Source: Gemmatimonadota bacterium (GTDB lineage: Bacteria > Gemmatimonadota > Gemmatimonadetes > Gemmatimonadales > GWC2-71-9). From it: a stretch of 64,000 nt of DNA. The notes under the pieces are model-generated. The model did not search any database. It was not told the origin of the DNA and worked only from the letters and a program-made list of their open reading frames with translations. The position numbers and the translations under genes were made by a program. The DNA lies in assembly GCA_020351775.1 (NCBI GenBank), contig CP070666.1, positions 3,315,461-3,379,460 on the forward strand, written 5' to 3'. Of this stretch, positions 7,724 to 19,592 are shown piece by piece; the stretch's first letter is position 1, and every line of letters starts with the position of its first letter.

Positions 7724-9345
7724 CCCCGTTGGTCGAGTCGGCTCACCGACATGAGGAGGGTCCCCTCCGGATCCAAGATCAGTCGTGTCGGCCGTTCGGC
7801 AGCCCGCATCCTTAGAGTATCAGCCCAACCAGATACGTCGGCTGCCACCCGCTCCTCCACACCGCCGGCGAATTGCAGTAGCACCGGCAGTCTCAATCTG
7901 AACGCCTCCCAACTGCGAGGCTGTACTTGGTGCACTGCGACAACCACCGTACTATTGGCCTCGCTGTAGCTCCAGGCGACCTCCAGTTGGGGATATCCGG
8001 GGCGGAGTAACCACTGCTCGAAGAACCAGTCCATTGGCCGGTTCGCGTGTCGGGACATCACCGCGGCGAAGTCATTCGTCAGCACCGTCGAGTCCCGGAA
8101 CAGCTGGTAGTACTCACCTATGCCGGCAAAGAACAGTGAGTCTCCCAGTTCGCTTCTGAGCATGTGCAGGACCCAGGCCCCTTTTTGATAGTTGTTCGCA
8201 TCCAGCAGCTCGAAAGGATTGTCCACCGCAGTATCGATTACCGCCCGGTTCACCACAGATGACTGCATGTAGCCAGTCCTGTGCGAACGCATGATGTCGG
8301 CAAACGTCTCCGCCTCACCGATCAGTTCGTAGAACAGCGGTCCGAAATAGCTGGCAAACCCCTCGGACAGCCAGAGGTGGTGCCAATCACCCTGCGACAC
8401 CGCATCGCCGAACCACTGATGCGCGATCTCATGGGCAACGACCGCTTCACCCATTGTACGATTGGCATAGCCACGCTCGGCATAGAATATGGCGGAGCTA
8501 TTCTCCATTCCCCCGTACCGCGTCGACGACTGAACGTGTGCGAGCTTTGCGTATGGGAAAGCTCCGATGACGCGGCTCATGACGGCAACCATCTCATTGG
8601 CCCGCCTGAACGGTCGCTGCACAGCAAAAGCGGAGTCCTCGGGGAAAGTCCACGCGGTCTGTGGAACTCCGTCGCTGTGACCCAGCAGGGCCACGGACAT
8701 CACTCCCGTTCCCACCACCATTGTGTGGACTGGTATCGGTCGGTCCTCCCGCCAACGCCACACGACGCGCCCCGCCGCCAGCGTGTCGACTCCCAAGAGC
8801 CGACCGTTGGCAACGGCACGCCACCCGAGGGGCACCTCGATGCTGAACTGCACGGTGGCCTTGTCGCCAGGGTGATCTTCGCAGGGAAACCAGTGATGCG
8901 CACGTTCGGGCCAGTTGTCGGCAAAGGCGGTCCGTCTCCCGTGCACGTTGTCGCCAATCACCAATCCATCGCTGGGTGCGCCGCGATAGTAGATCGTGAC
9001 TGCAAGCGTGTCTCTGGGTGGACCCCAGTGTTCAACCAGCAACTCATCAGGCTCTTCAAACGGGCCCTCATTCCAGCTCCATGGAACAGCCGCTGTGGCA
9101 ACGTCCTGTTCCGTTCTGTGCACGGAGTCGACCGCAAGGGCGTTGTCGAAATCCAGTACCAGTGGACCGCTGCCGGCATGCACCACGTAGCGCACCTGAG
9201 CGGCAGCACTGACGACGGTGCCAGAGTCAGGAATAGACAGGGCTATGTCATAGTGAACGATGTCTTGCTCGTCGCGAATCAGATCGTCCACGATCGCAAG
9301 AGGCGAGCTGATCTGCATCAGGACGACGAGCGTGAGAATGAGCAC
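7720..9345 (-). CDS. M1-family zinc aminopeptidase, exported
   Basis: A gluzincin of the M1 family. It carries the zinc site HEIAHQWFGD followed by LSEGFASYFGPLFYE (third ligand Glu), and GGMENSSAIFY, a variant of the GAMEN exopeptidase motif. The fold starts with the usual N-terminal beta domain (VHYDIALSIPDSG). Start is uncertain: the frame is open to 9690, but that region overlaps the divergent symporter. GTG 9345 gives a hydrophobic leader (LILTLVVLMQISSPLA), consistent with a signal peptide. TTG 9399 is the main alternative. It probably trims peptides in the periplasm. The gene stands alone between TetR (convergent) and the symporter (divergent). Confidence 0.87.
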   Translation of the reverse strand: MLILTLVVLMQISSPLAIVDDLIRDEQDIVHYDIALSIPDSGTVVSAAAQVRYVVHAGSGPLVLDFDNALAVDSVHRTEQDVATAAVPWSWNEGPFEEPDELLVEHWGPPRDTLAVTIYYRGAPSDGLVIGDNVHGRRTAFADNWPERAHHWFPCEDHPGDKATVQFSIEVPLGWRAVANGRLLGVDTLAAGRVVWRWREDRPIPVHTMVVGTGVMSVALLGHSDGVPQTAWTFPEDSAFAVQRPFRRANEMVAVMSRVIGAFPYAKLAHVQSSTRYGGMENSSAIFYAERGYANRTMGEAVVAHEIAHQWFGDAVSQGDWHHLWLSEGFASYFGPLFYELIGEAETFADIMRSHRTGYMQSSVVNRAVIDTAVDNPFELLDANNYQKGAWVLHMLRSELGDSLFFAGIGEYYQLFRDSTVLTNDFAAVMSRHANRPMDWFFEQWLLRPGYPQLEVAWSYSEANSTVVVAVHQVQPRSWEAFRLRLPVLLQFAGGVEERVAADVSGWADTLRMRAAERPTRLILDPEGTLLMSVSRLDQRG

Positions 9346-9445
9346 GGAACGGAAGCTATCCCCATTCGATGAAAGCAGAAAGGGACGGAGCCTAGACAAC
9401 CAGTGTCTATCGTTATATCTAGTTGCATCCTCACAGGAGAAAGCA

Positions 9446-10816
9446 ATGGAGCTTCCGGGTGCAGCATCCGAACGCGGTTCTTGGGGTACCCGTCTTGGAT
9501 TCATACTAGCAGCAGTAGGATCAGCGGTGGGGTTGGGGAACATGTGGCGCTTTTCGTATGTGGCTGCCGAGGGAGGTGGCGCCGCCTTTGTGCTCCTGTA
9601 CCTGCTGTTCGTCACGCTGGTTGGAATTCCCGTGATGACGTCCGAGCTCATTATCGGCCGAATGACGCAAGTGTCGCCGATAAAGGCCATACGGCAACTC
9701 GGAGGTGCTAGCTGGGCTCCGCTGGGTTGGCTGTTCGTGGCCGCTGGCTTCGGACTACTATCGTACTACTCCGTAATAGCTGGGTGGACCATGCGGTTCG
9801 CCACCGATGCTATGCGCGGGGCTATCCCGCAGGATACAGCCACTTACTTCAATCAAGTCGGAACCAACTTACCGGCCATTGTCACGCATGTCATTTTCAT
9901 GGCGATCACCGTCTTCATAGTCGGCCGTGGTGTCAAGAAAGGGCTGGAACGTACAGCCCTCATACTCATGCCGATGCTGTTCCTGCTCCTCGTGGGATTG
10001 GCCATCTGGTCGGCGACGCTGTCTGGTGGCGGCCCCGGCTATGCGTACTACTTGAAGCCACGCCTCAACGAGCTCCTCGACACTGCCATCATCACCGATG
10101 CTGCCGGGCAGGCGTTCTTCTCACTGAGCCTCGGTATGGGCGCCATCATGACCTACGCTTCCTACTTAAAGAGTAAGAGAAATCTGGGTCGTGAAGCAGT
10201 CACCATCGCCGCCACAGATTTTGGTGTGGCATTTGTAGCAGGTCTGGTGGTCTTCCCCATCATCTTCCACTTCGGCCTCGGTGAGGCGATCGGCCTTGGC
10301 GGGGTGCTCAACACGGATAACACCGTTGGCACTCTGTTCATAACCATCCCACCTGCGCTTCAGTCAATCGGCTCCTTTGGCAACGTGGTCATCGCTGCAT
10401 TTTTCGTGATGCTGTTCTTCGCCGCCTTGACCTCGGCAATCTCGCTGTTGGAAGTCGTGGTCGCATCGGTGATCGACAACTGGCACTGGCCCCGTGCAGG
10501 CGCTGCTGTGACTTTCGGGATTCTCATCACACTAGCCGGGCTTCCCTCGGCCCTCAACCTGAATTTCTTGACTTTTGCAGATCGGCTGTTCGGGGCCTTT
10601 TTCCTAATGCTCGGCGGGTTACTCACCGCTATCCTGGTCGGCTACCGTGCGCTGCCCGAGGCCGACCGGGAGCTAGCCCAGGGGCTCCAGCACCCAGGAT
10701 TACGCAGAGCATGGTCTACGGCAATCAGGTACTTTGTGCCGCCAGTCTTACTCGTGGTGTTGTCCTTTGGCATCAAGCCTCTATGGAACGCGTTCAGAGC
10801 CCTCATCGGAGGGTGA
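9446..10816 (+). CDS. Sodium-dependent transporter, SNF (neurotransmitter symporter) family
   Basis: A 456-residue inner-membrane protein of the LeuT-type SNF family. TM1 carries the family signature with its unwound centre, SAVGLGNMWRFSYVAAEGGG. About eleven hydrophobic helices follow, including VGIPVMTSELIIGR (TM2) and FFSLSLGMGAIMTYASY (TM6 unwound region). Such proteins import amino acids or related amines with Na+. ATG 9446 is chosen because AGGAGA ends five bases upstream; the open frame to 9260 overlaps the aminopeptidase promoter region. Its end overlaps the convergent E1-alpha gene by 36 bases. Being beside an exported aminopeptidase hints at uptake of released amino acids. Confidence 0.92.
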   Translation: MELPGAASERGSWGTRLGFILAAVGSAVGLGNMWRFSYVAAEGGGAAFVLLYLLFVTLVGIPVMTSELIIGRMTQVSPIKAIRQLGGASWAPLGWLFVAAGFGLLSYYSVIAGWTMRFATDAMRGAIPQDTATYFNQVGTNLPAIVTHVIFMAITVFIVGRGVKKGLERTALILMPMLFLLLVGLAIWSATLSGGGPGYAYYLKPRLNELLDTAIITDAAGQAFFSLSLGMGAIMTYASYLKSKRNLGREAVTIAATDFGVAFVAGLVVFPIIFHFGLGEAIGLGGVLNTDNTVGTLFITIPPALQSIGSFGNVVIAAFFVMLFFAALTSAISLLEVVVASVIDNWHWPRAGAAVTFGILITLAGLPSALNLNFLTFADRLFGAFFLMLGGLLTAILVGYRALPEADRELAQGLQHPGLRRAWSTAIRYFVPPVLLVVLSFGIKPLWNAFRALIGG

Positions 10817-11905
10817 GTAGCTAGCATACACACCTTCCAACGCAGACTCGGGTGCGGGACGGCTCGCTTCCCTGCTGGACAGAGCTTCCCTCTCCGCATC
10901 CTCGACCTCTTGGACGATCTCGGACTCTATCCGCTCCAGAACGTGAGGGCCGACCCCATCTCCCTTGAGATACTCCTCGTATAACCCTATCGGGTCACGT
11001 GCACCCCAATGGGTAAACAGCTCGGGCGGGATCAGCTCGCGCGCTTCCTGCTCGTCGTGTGTCGCATGGCCACCCATGCGGAACGTCTCGCCTGCCAGAA
11101 CGACGGGGCCGGCTTCGCTCAAGCAGTGACGTACCGCGAGCTTGGTGGCAGCATACGCGTCCAGCACGTTGTTGCCGTCAAACGACCAGCCTGCCACTCC
11201 GTAAGCCTGGTGGACGCTCTCGAACGTGCCCGGCGGATGATGCACTGTGACGGGAGTTCCGAGAGCTATCTGGTTGTTCTGGATTATGAAGATCACCGAC
11301 AAATGCTGAGCTACCGCAAGGCCAAGGGCCTCATGGGTCCCGCCATGCTTCATCGATCCATCGCCAACCCAAGTCAGCGCTATACCATCTTCCCCGCGCA
11401 GTCGGAAACCCAAGGCGATGCCAACCGTAACGGGCGGCATAATGCCGATGTTCGAAATTGGCTGCAGCACCCTTCGGTCCAGATCTCCCACATGACCGTC
11501 GCGACCTCGTGATGGGGAGTCATATGTGCCGAGATAACCGCGTAGCATATCCGCCACCGGCATTCCCATCTCGCAACAGGCACCGGCGTTGCGGATCATA
11601 GGAGCTACGATATCGAGCCGCCGATTCAACGCATGCACTGGACCGACGGTCGCAGCCTCCTCACCCGTCCCCAACCACGCCTTGGATATGATACCATGCC
11701 GCACCCAACGCTTGAGGGTTATGTCATGCAACCGGGTGCGCAACAGTCCGCGATAGAGATCGAGCTTGGGCTCGCGATTGAGTTGCTCCACGATCGACCG
11801 CCGCTCAGGGTCGCGGTACCAAGTGTCGACGAACTCAGCGCTCAACTCCGCATCTGGCTGCCAATCCACATACTCAGGTGGATCGTAGGCTGGAAACCTC
11901 TTCAC
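10781..11905 (-). CDS. 2-oxoacid dehydrogenase E1 component, alpha subunit
   Basis: A 374-residue thiamine-diphosphate enzyme subunit of the pyruvate/branched-chain 2-oxoacid dehydrogenase type. The TPP motif is present as VGDGSMKHGG ending in IIQNN about 30 residues later. The start of the fold (LYRGLLRTRLHD, then GTGEEAATVG) and ETFRMGGHATHDEQ (phosphorylation-loop region) match E1 alpha. The catalytic E1 beta, E2 and E3 subunits are not encoded anywhere in the window, so it is an orphan here; the partner may be elsewhere or fused differently. The substrate (pyruvate or branched-chain ketoacid) cannot be fixed. It is convergent with the symporter. Confidence 0.87.
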   Translation of the reverse strand: MKRFPAYDPPEYVDWQPDAELSAEFVDTWYRDPERRSIVEQLNREPKLDLYRGLLRTRLHDITLKRWVRHGIISKAWLGTGEEAATVGPVHALNRRLDIVAPMIRNAGACCEMGMPVADMLRGYLGTYDSPSRGRDGHVGDLDRRVLQPISNIGIMPPVTVGIALGFRLRGEDGIALTWVGDGSMKHGGTHEALGLAVAQHLSVIFIIQNNQIALGTPVTVHHPPGTFESVHQAYGVAGWSFDGNNVLDAYAATKLAVRHCLSEAGPVVLAGETFRMGGHATHDEQEARELIPPELFTHWGARDPIGLYEEYLKGDGVGPHVLERIESEIVQEVEDAEREALSSREASRPAPESALEGVYASYSPSDEGSERVP

Positions 11906-12024
11906 CGTCTGGTGGGTCCTTCACAAGGTGCGTTGCGCCCGATACCCTCGACTGACTCGATGCTAACCCCGGACCAGCAGGCTCGGTGGATTCCAGGCAC
12001 CGGCACTCGTTACTGAAGCTCCGA

Positions 12025-13092
12025 TCATCCCAGCAGTTGTCGCATCCGCGCAGCATCTACATCGTCTGCTGCATCGATCAGTGCCAGGCCAAAATCCCGT
12101 GCTGTGTCATAACGGTCGTCAGCATCCGATGCCAGCGACTTCATCAACGCAACTTCCAACTTTGGTGGGAAATCCGAGCGATATAGGCGCAACGGTGTCG
12201 GCTTGCCACGAAGGCGAGCGATCATCATTTCCTGAGGTGTGCGCCCTTCGAACGGTAGCCGCGTGGTGAACATCTCGTAGGCCATTATGCCCAGGCCATA
12301 GATGTCACTGCGGGCATCTATGTTCTTTCCCCGAATCTGTTCCGGGCTCATGAACTCGGGTGTGCCCAAGATGATTCCAGTGGCTGTCAACTTGGCCATG
12401 CTCGGATCAGCGCGATTCTGCTTGGCCAAGCCAAAGTCCATTATTACAGCGATTTCTCCGCCACCGTCCCGCGGCACCAACATTACATTTTCTGGCTTGA
12501 GATCGCGATGGATTATGTTTTGCTGATGCGCGAAGTCCAGGCCGGAACATATCTGGATGATGAACTCCATACCCATCGCTACCGACATAGCTCCGGTCAC
12601 CGCTTCCCGGTCGGAGAGAAGCTCGCCACGTAGGTACGGCATTACCAGGTAAATGAGTCCGTCCTCGGTCTCGCCCAACCGCAAGATGCGACACACGTTC
12701 GGATGGTCGAGCCGCATTGCGAGGCCTGCCTCGCGCCTCAGGCGTTCTACTGAGTTCCGATCGCGACTCAGCTTGGGGCTCAGCACCTTGACGGCCAGGC
12801 TCCTTCCGCTATGCATGTCGGTGGCCTCATACACGTACGACATGCCCCCCTCGCCCAGCTTCCGCTCGATTCTGTATCGGTGATCAAGTACTTGATTAGC
12901 CAGCGAAGCGGCGCGGTCCACCACAGGTGATTGCCGCGGGACGACATTCCGAGCCACAGTCTTCTCCCCTCCGGTGCTTACGGCAGACCGTCTCCCACTA
13001 TCACCCACGTCGACTAAGGGACTGCCGTCCTTCGGACAGAATCGGGCATCACCTTCATATACGTTCTTACACCGCGGACAACGACGACTCAT
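12025..13092 (-). CDS. Serine/threonine protein kinase with N-terminal zinc ribbon
   Basis: A 355-residue Hanks-type kinase. Residues 1-28 form a zinc ribbon (CPRCKNVYEG and FCPKDGSPL). The kinase domain from about 72 to 340 has the glycine loop GEGGMSYVYEA, the catalytic lysine in LAVKVLS, HRDLKPENVM, DFGLAKQ, and GTPEFMSPEQI in the activation segment, so all catalytic residues are intact. No transmembrane helix or extracellular sensor is present, so it is soluble. Its start overlaps the end of the receiver-GAF-GGDEF gene (ATGA), so phosphorylation and c-di-GMP output are probably produced together. The zinc ribbon may bind a partner or metal; its role is unknown. Confidence 0.92.
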   Translation of the reverse strand: MSRRCPRCKNVYEGDARFCPKDGSPLVDVGDSGRRSAVSTGGEKTVARNVVPRQSPVVDRAASLANQVLDHRYRIERKLGEGGMSYVYEATDMHSGRSLAVKVLSPKLSRDRNSVERLRREAGLAMRLDHPNVCRILRLGETEDGLIYLVMPYLRGELLSDREAVTGAMSVAMGMEFIIQICSGLDFAHQQNIIHRDLKPENVMLVPRDGGGEIAVIMDFGLAKQNRADPSMAKLTATGIILGTPEFMSPEQIRGKNIDARSDIYGLGIMAYEMFTTRLPFEGRTPQEMMIARLRGKPTPLRLYRSDFPPKLEVALMKSLASDADDRYDTARDFGLALIDAADDVDAARMRQLLG

Positions 13093-14570
13093 GGACGCAC
13101 CCTATTTCGGCCTTCGTTCTTGGCACGGTACAGCGCTGCATCAGCCCGAGCAATTAGGGAATCCGCCGTCGGCACATCGCCGTCGGGCTCTGCGCTCGCC
13201 ACGCCAATCGAGACTGTAATATTGAGGGGATCACCCGTCTCCGCAAAGTTGGTTTGCATTACCCGCTTTCGGAGACGTTCGGCGAAGACCAGCGCCCCGT
13301 CCACGTCAGTCTCCGGTAAGACTATGACGAACTCCTCCCCCCCGTACCGCGCAGCCAAGTCCACTGAGCGAACCTCTCTCCTCAAGAGATCGCCCATTTG
13401 GCGCAGCATGCTGTCCCCTACCAGGTGGCCACGAGAATCATTCACATTCTTGAACCGATCGAGGTCAATCATCAGCACGCTGAATTCCGTTCGGTAGCGG
13501 CTGACGCGGTTCAGTTCGCGCTCCAGCCGCTCCATTAACGCACGGCGGTTGAGACAGCCCGTCAGAGCATCGATGGTCGCCAACCACCGATATCGCTCCT
13601 TGTCGGACTGCACCGTCTCCAACTCGTATGCCTTCTCGATGGCATTGATAGCCGTCTTGATGACCTGGTCGGCGAACGCCACATCAGACTGCGTAAGTGT
13701 TACACCCTGGTCGAGTGTGCGGAGAAAGAACACTCCCGATTGCGCGCCCTTGAGGCTGAATGGGATAGCAATCACGGACTTGGTCGGCACCTGAACGCCG
13801 TCTCGCTGCCAGCGCTCGCGAACCTCGGTATACAAGGGATCGTCCTGTACATCAGCCACCAACACCGGTTGGTTGGTGTCAAGAGCCTTGCGGATCTCGG
13901 GGTACCCATCGAGCTGTATCTCCAGATTGCGCAGCATCGGGTTGTCCGAGGCCACAACCACCAGGCCGACCTCGCCGCCCGGCTGCGGAATCACAAGTGA
14001 GCATTTGGTGATATTCAATACGTGTGCGACTCTTCGAGCCAAGATGTGATAGATCTCTTCGGCCTTGAGCGCATCAGTTACCTCGTGCAGGATATCCACC
14101 ATTTCTGCACGAATGGCCGCTTCCTCTGCCCGTGCCTTGGCCTCGGCAGCTTGCTCGCGGGCCTCGTCTCGTGCCTGCCGCAGCGCCATCCCCGTTCGAA
14201 GGTGTGCATCGACACGGGCTAGAAGTTCCTTGACCCGAAATGGCTTGGCAATGAAATCCGACGCACCTAGGCCGAGGGATTTCACCGTGCCGTCCTCAGG
14301 CGACATCGAAGAGATCATGAGGACCGGCAAATCACGCCAGCGGTCGTCACCCTTGATCTTCTCGAGAATCTGCAGCCCGTCCACCTTGGGCATCATGATG
14401 TCGAGCATCAGAAGATCAGGAGACACCTCCGACAGGCGAGTCAGCAGAGTACTACTGTCAGACACGGCTACTACATCGTGGCCCCTGTCCTTGAGTATCC
14501 AGACGAGCGTGTTCAGCAACACTTCGTCATCGTCTGCGACGAGAATCGTCGCTCCCTCTCTAGTCGTCAT
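13089..14570 (-). CDS. Diguanylate cyclase with receiver, coiled coil, GAF and GGDEF domains
   Basis: A 493-residue response regulator. Receiver at 1-125 with phosphoacceptor Asp57 in LLMLDIMMPK and the conserved Lys in IAKPF. An Ala/Glu-rich coiled coil spans about 130-160. A GAF domain lies at about 165-310, and GGDEF at about 325-490. The active site reads YGGEEF, and an RxxD inhibitory site (RSVD) sits five residues before it, so c-di-GMP product inhibition is expected. Receiver phosphorylation and a GAF ligand should control synthesis. Its histidine kinase is not adjacent; the downstream coupled gene is a Ser/Thr kinase. Confidence 0.94.
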   Translation of the reverse strand: MTTREGATILVADDDEVLLNTLVWILKDRGHDVVAVSDSSTLLTRLSEVSPDLLMLDIMMPKVDGLQILEKIKGDDRWRDLPVLMISSMSPEDGTVKSLGLGASDFIAKPFRVKELLARVDAHLRTGMALRQARDEAREQAAEAKARAEEAAIRAEMVDILHEVTDALKAEEIYHILARRVAHVLNITKCSLVIPQPGGEVGLVVVASDNPMLRNLEIQLDGYPEIRKALDTNQPVLVADVQDDPLYTEVRERWQRDGVQVPTKSVIAIPFSLKGAQSGVFFLRTLDQGVTLTQSDVAFADQVIKTAINAIEKAYELETVQSDKERYRWLATIDALTGCLNRRALMERLERELNRVSRYRTEFSVLMIDLDRFKNVNDSRGHLVGDSMLRQMGDLLRREVRSVDLAARYGGEEFVIVLPETDVDGALVFAERLRKRVMQTNFAETGDPLNITVSIGVASAEPDGDVPTADSLIARADAALYRAKNEGRNRVRP

Positions 14571-14579
14571 CGCCAGATT

Positions 14580-15548
14580 TCACACGCCCTTGGCCAGAGC
14601 TGAAAGGACTGAAGGGTCTGCGTTTCCGCCGCTCACAATCAACGCAGTTGGCCCCACCAGATTGAGAACACCACTACGAACCGCTGCCGTAGTAACCGCT
14701 CCAGAAGGCTCCGCCATAACTGCCTGCTCCGATCTCAACCACAACGTCGCCTCTGCGATTGCGGCGTCGCTAACAGTGACCCCGTCGGCTCGACCCTTCA
14801 GATGCCTGAAGGTAATTGTCCCCACAGAAAGCGGTAGTAACCCATCCGCTATGCTCTTCGTGCGTTCCAACCGCACGGGGTGTCCCGCCGCCAGCGCGGC
14901 GTTGAAACCGGCCGCTCCCTCGGGCTCAACCCCAGTCACACGAGCCCCCGGCCGCAGCTGGATGACTGCCGTGGCAACGCCGGCTGCGAGGCCGCCACCG
15001 CCAACTGGCACCACGACGTGCTCCACGTACGGCAGCTGCTCTACAATCTCAAGCCCAACTGTACCCTGTCCGGCCACGATGTCTGGATGATCGTATGGCG
15101 GTATGACGGTGAGACCCTCAGCCTGCGCCAACTCCATCCCCTTGTTGTAGCGGTGTTCCGAAGTGGTGCCGGCAAACACCACCTCCCCACCCCAGCGTTC
15201 TACTCCTGCCACCTTCATGGGCGGCGCGGTTTCCGGCATTACGATCACGGCGCGGACATTGACACGTTGAGCTGCGAACGCCACAGCCTGCCCGTGATTG
15301 CCACTAGAATAGGTGAGTACACCGCGCTTGCGGAGTTCGGGGGACAACCGGCGCACCGCAGTCCACGCCCCCCGTAGCTTGAACGCTCCCGTCGCGTGTG
15401 TGTTCTCAAGCTTTAGATATACTGGTACGCCTGCTAGGTCTGTGAGCGCCGACACAGGCACCAATGGAGTGACTTCGGCGACTCCCACCAGCCCACGAGC
15501 TGCTTCCCGAATCGCCCCAATCGTGACCAGGGACTCGGATGAGTTCAT
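14580..15548 (-). CDS. Threonine/serine dehydratase, PLP fold type II
   Basis: A 322-residue catalytic domain of threonine ammonia-lyase. The PLP lysine is in NTHATGAFKLRGA, the substrate loop is YSSGNHGQAVA, the phosphate-binding loop is VPVGGGGLAAG, and VSGGNAD is near the C-terminus. There is no C-terminal ACT regulatory domain, so it resembles the catabolic TdcB type or serine racemase rather than biosynthetic IlvA. It converts L-Thr to 2-oxobutyrate (or L-Ser to pyruvate) plus ammonia. It sits between gyrA and the diguanylate cyclase on the same strand, nine bases from the latter, so it may share their transcript. Confidence 0.9.
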   Translation of the reverse strand: MNSSESLVTIGAIREAARGLVGVAEVTPLVPVSALTDLAGVPVYLKLENTHATGAFKLRGAWTAVRRLSPELRKRGVLTYSSGNHGQAVAFAAQRVNVRAVIVMPETAPPMKVAGVERWGGEVVFAGTTSEHRYNKGMELAQAEGLTVIPPYDHPDIVAGQGTVGLEIVEQLPYVEHVVVPVGGGGLAAGVATAVIQLRPGARVTGVEPEGAAGFNAALAAGHPVRLERTKSIADGLLPLSVGTITFRHLKGRADGVTVSDAAIAEATLWLRSEQAVMAEPSGAVTTAAVRSGVLNLVGPTALIVSGGNADPSVLSALAKGV

Positions 15549-15565
15549 GGGACCTGCTTCGCTTA

Positions 15566-18061
<2,496 letters not shown>

Positions 18062-18374
18062 TGCGTTCCCGGTTGGCTTACGACAAAAGGGGCCGCTTTC
18101 CGACCCCTGGAGGTCCTTGCAATATACCGATTGGTGGGGCTCAGAGCAATTCTGATGCCGCGCTGTAAGCTATTGTCCAGGTAGCAGTTACGGTCGGCGA
18201 CTCCAGGCAGGGTTTCTCGGCGGATCCTCCGGCCCGAGGGCGTCCCGGTGGGGACGCGCCATCCCGGCGGCCCTGTCGGCCGTCAGGCACTAAGCAAGCC
18301 CCAGGCGGAAACCCCGGGGCCTGCTGATGCGCCAGGCTACGAAAGAGACAGACGCGGCAAAAGCGGGAGTTAGA
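18062..18374. other. 313-base noncoding, GC-rich, hairpin-prone gap
   Basis: No credible gene. The stretch lies between the end of the M56 peptidase and the start of gyrA, both minus strand, so it should hold a terminator for the first and the promoter for gyrA. It contains several short GC-rich dyads, for example CGTCCC with GGGACG around 18241-18256 and the imperfect hairpin at 18296-18322. I recognise no riboswitch or known ncRNA. Confidence 0.5.
18296..18322 (-). terminator. Hairpin after the blaI-M56 operon
   Basis: AAGCCCC (18296-18302) and GGGGCCT (18316-18322) pair with one mismatch around a 13-base loop. The hairpin lies about 50 bases after the M56 stop on the minus strand. There is no strong U tract, so a Rho-independent terminator is possible but not certain. 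Confidence 0.35.
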
Positions 18375-19592
18375 CTACCTCCGCTCAGCGATCGGCTGAA
18401 GCTTTCCCGTCTCCTCGACACCCCCTTTCTTGGTCGTTATGATCACGATGCCGTTGGTTGCACGGTCGCCGTAGATTCGCTGCGCAACGCTGTCTTTGAT
18501 TACCTGGATGCTTTCGATGTTCAACGGGTCGAGCGTCTCGAGGATCTCGTGACGCTGTGTGTGCACTACTACGCCATCGAGCACAAACAGTGGCTCATCG
18601 CCTTCCCCTTGCCTCACCATGACGGTCATGGCATCCCTTGCTTCGCCTACGAGCCGAGCCTGCGGTGTATTGCGCTCCAGAGTATCACCTGTCGGGGTCT
18701 CGCAGGCGAGCACCGCGAACGTGACGGCCAGCGCCCCGCCGGCGATCGCCCGGCCCAGTCGCATACGTGGTTTCCAGGTCATGAGATGAATCCTCCTTGC
18801 CAACAAAGAGGTTTTCTTGATGAACGCGAGGGTGGGCAGGTGGTGGCGCGCCGAACGGCCGCCGACCTCTAGCAAGAGAGAGCTGTAGGCGAGCACATCC
18901 ACGCCGCGCCTGAGCATCCGCTCGTCGCAGTCGGCTTCGACCGCCTGGCGCAGACGCCGCAATTGGTACCACAGAGCTGGGTTCCACGGCGCTGCTACGA
19001 CCAAGAATAGGCCGCCGACCATGAGTGGGAGGTCCGCTGCACGCAGGTGCTCCTCTTCGTGCAGCGAAATCAGCCGCTGGACATCGTGCTCCAGCTCGAG
19101 CACCCAAGCGGGAACCACTATCGAGGCTGCACGAATCCCAACCACTGCAGGTCCCACATCAACACTCAGCCAGGCCGTGCCGCCTCCCACACTCACGCGT
19201 TCCCAGTCACGCCTTTCTCGGGCCAGCCGCCGGACCGACCAAAGAAACAGGACGAAGAGGCCGCCGGTCATGGCACACCAGACCGCCAGCAGCGGAACGT
19301 CCAGCCTGGCTGACCACGGTTGCGGAACAGTCATGGAACCAATTACGGGCGGCAGCACCAAGGTCTCCGCACGGCTCACGAGATCGCCCACCAGGGAGCC
19401 AGCGCCGCCGACCGGATGCAGGTCAGGGGCTACCACACCCACGAGGAGCAGGGCGATCGACCCCGCCAGGGCCACGACCCAGACCCAGCGCGCCGACCGC
19501 CCATACACCCGTAGACCAGCCTCAGCTGCCCTCGCCGCGAGTGCCAGAAACGTGGCAGTCACCAGAGCGTAGACCATCAATTGGGCGATCAT
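18375..19592 (-). CDS. M56 (BlaR1-type) membrane peptidase with C-terminal TonB-plug-like domain
   Basis: A 405-residue polytopic membrane protein. Four hydrophobic helices surround a gluzincin site, SLHEEEHLRAADLP (HExxH at 178-182), with downstream NPALWYQLRRL and EADCDERML (third ligand region), as in BlaR1/MecR1. After a further hydrophobic segment ending in LACETP, the C-terminal 70 residues read PLFVLDGVVV, then IESIQVIKDSVAQRIYG and NGIVIITTKKG. This is the plug-domain signature of SusC/TonB-dependent receptors. It probably senses an envelope signal and inactivates the co-encoded BlaI-type repressor. Its start overlaps the blaI-like stop (ATGA). The plug-like tail replaces the usual penicillin-binding sensor. 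Confidence 0.88.
   Translation of the reverse strand: MIAQLMVYALVTATFLALAARAAEAGLRVYGRSARWVWVVALAGSIALLLVGVVAPDLHPVGGAGSLVGDLVSRAETLVLPPVIGSMTVPQPWSARLDVPLLAVWCAMTGGLFVLFLWSVRRLARERRDWERVSVGGGTAWLSVDVGPAVVGIRAASIVVPAWVLELEHDVQRLISLHEEEHLRAADLPLMVGGLFLVVAAPWNPALWYQLRRLRQAVEADCDERMLRRGVDVLAYSSLLLEVGGRSARHHLPTLAFIKKTSLLARRIHLMTWKPRMRLGRAIAGGALAVTFAVLACETPTGDTLERNTPQARLVGEARDAMTVMVRQGEGDEPLFVLDGVVVHTQRHEILETLDPLNIESIQVIKDSVAQRIYGDRATNGIVIITTKKGGVEETGKLQPIAERR

Noticed and set aside
18180..18330. Possible structured ncRNA or riboswitch
   Set aside because: I looked for hallmark motifs of TPP, cobalamin, FMN, SRP RNA, RNase P RNA and tmRNA and found none.
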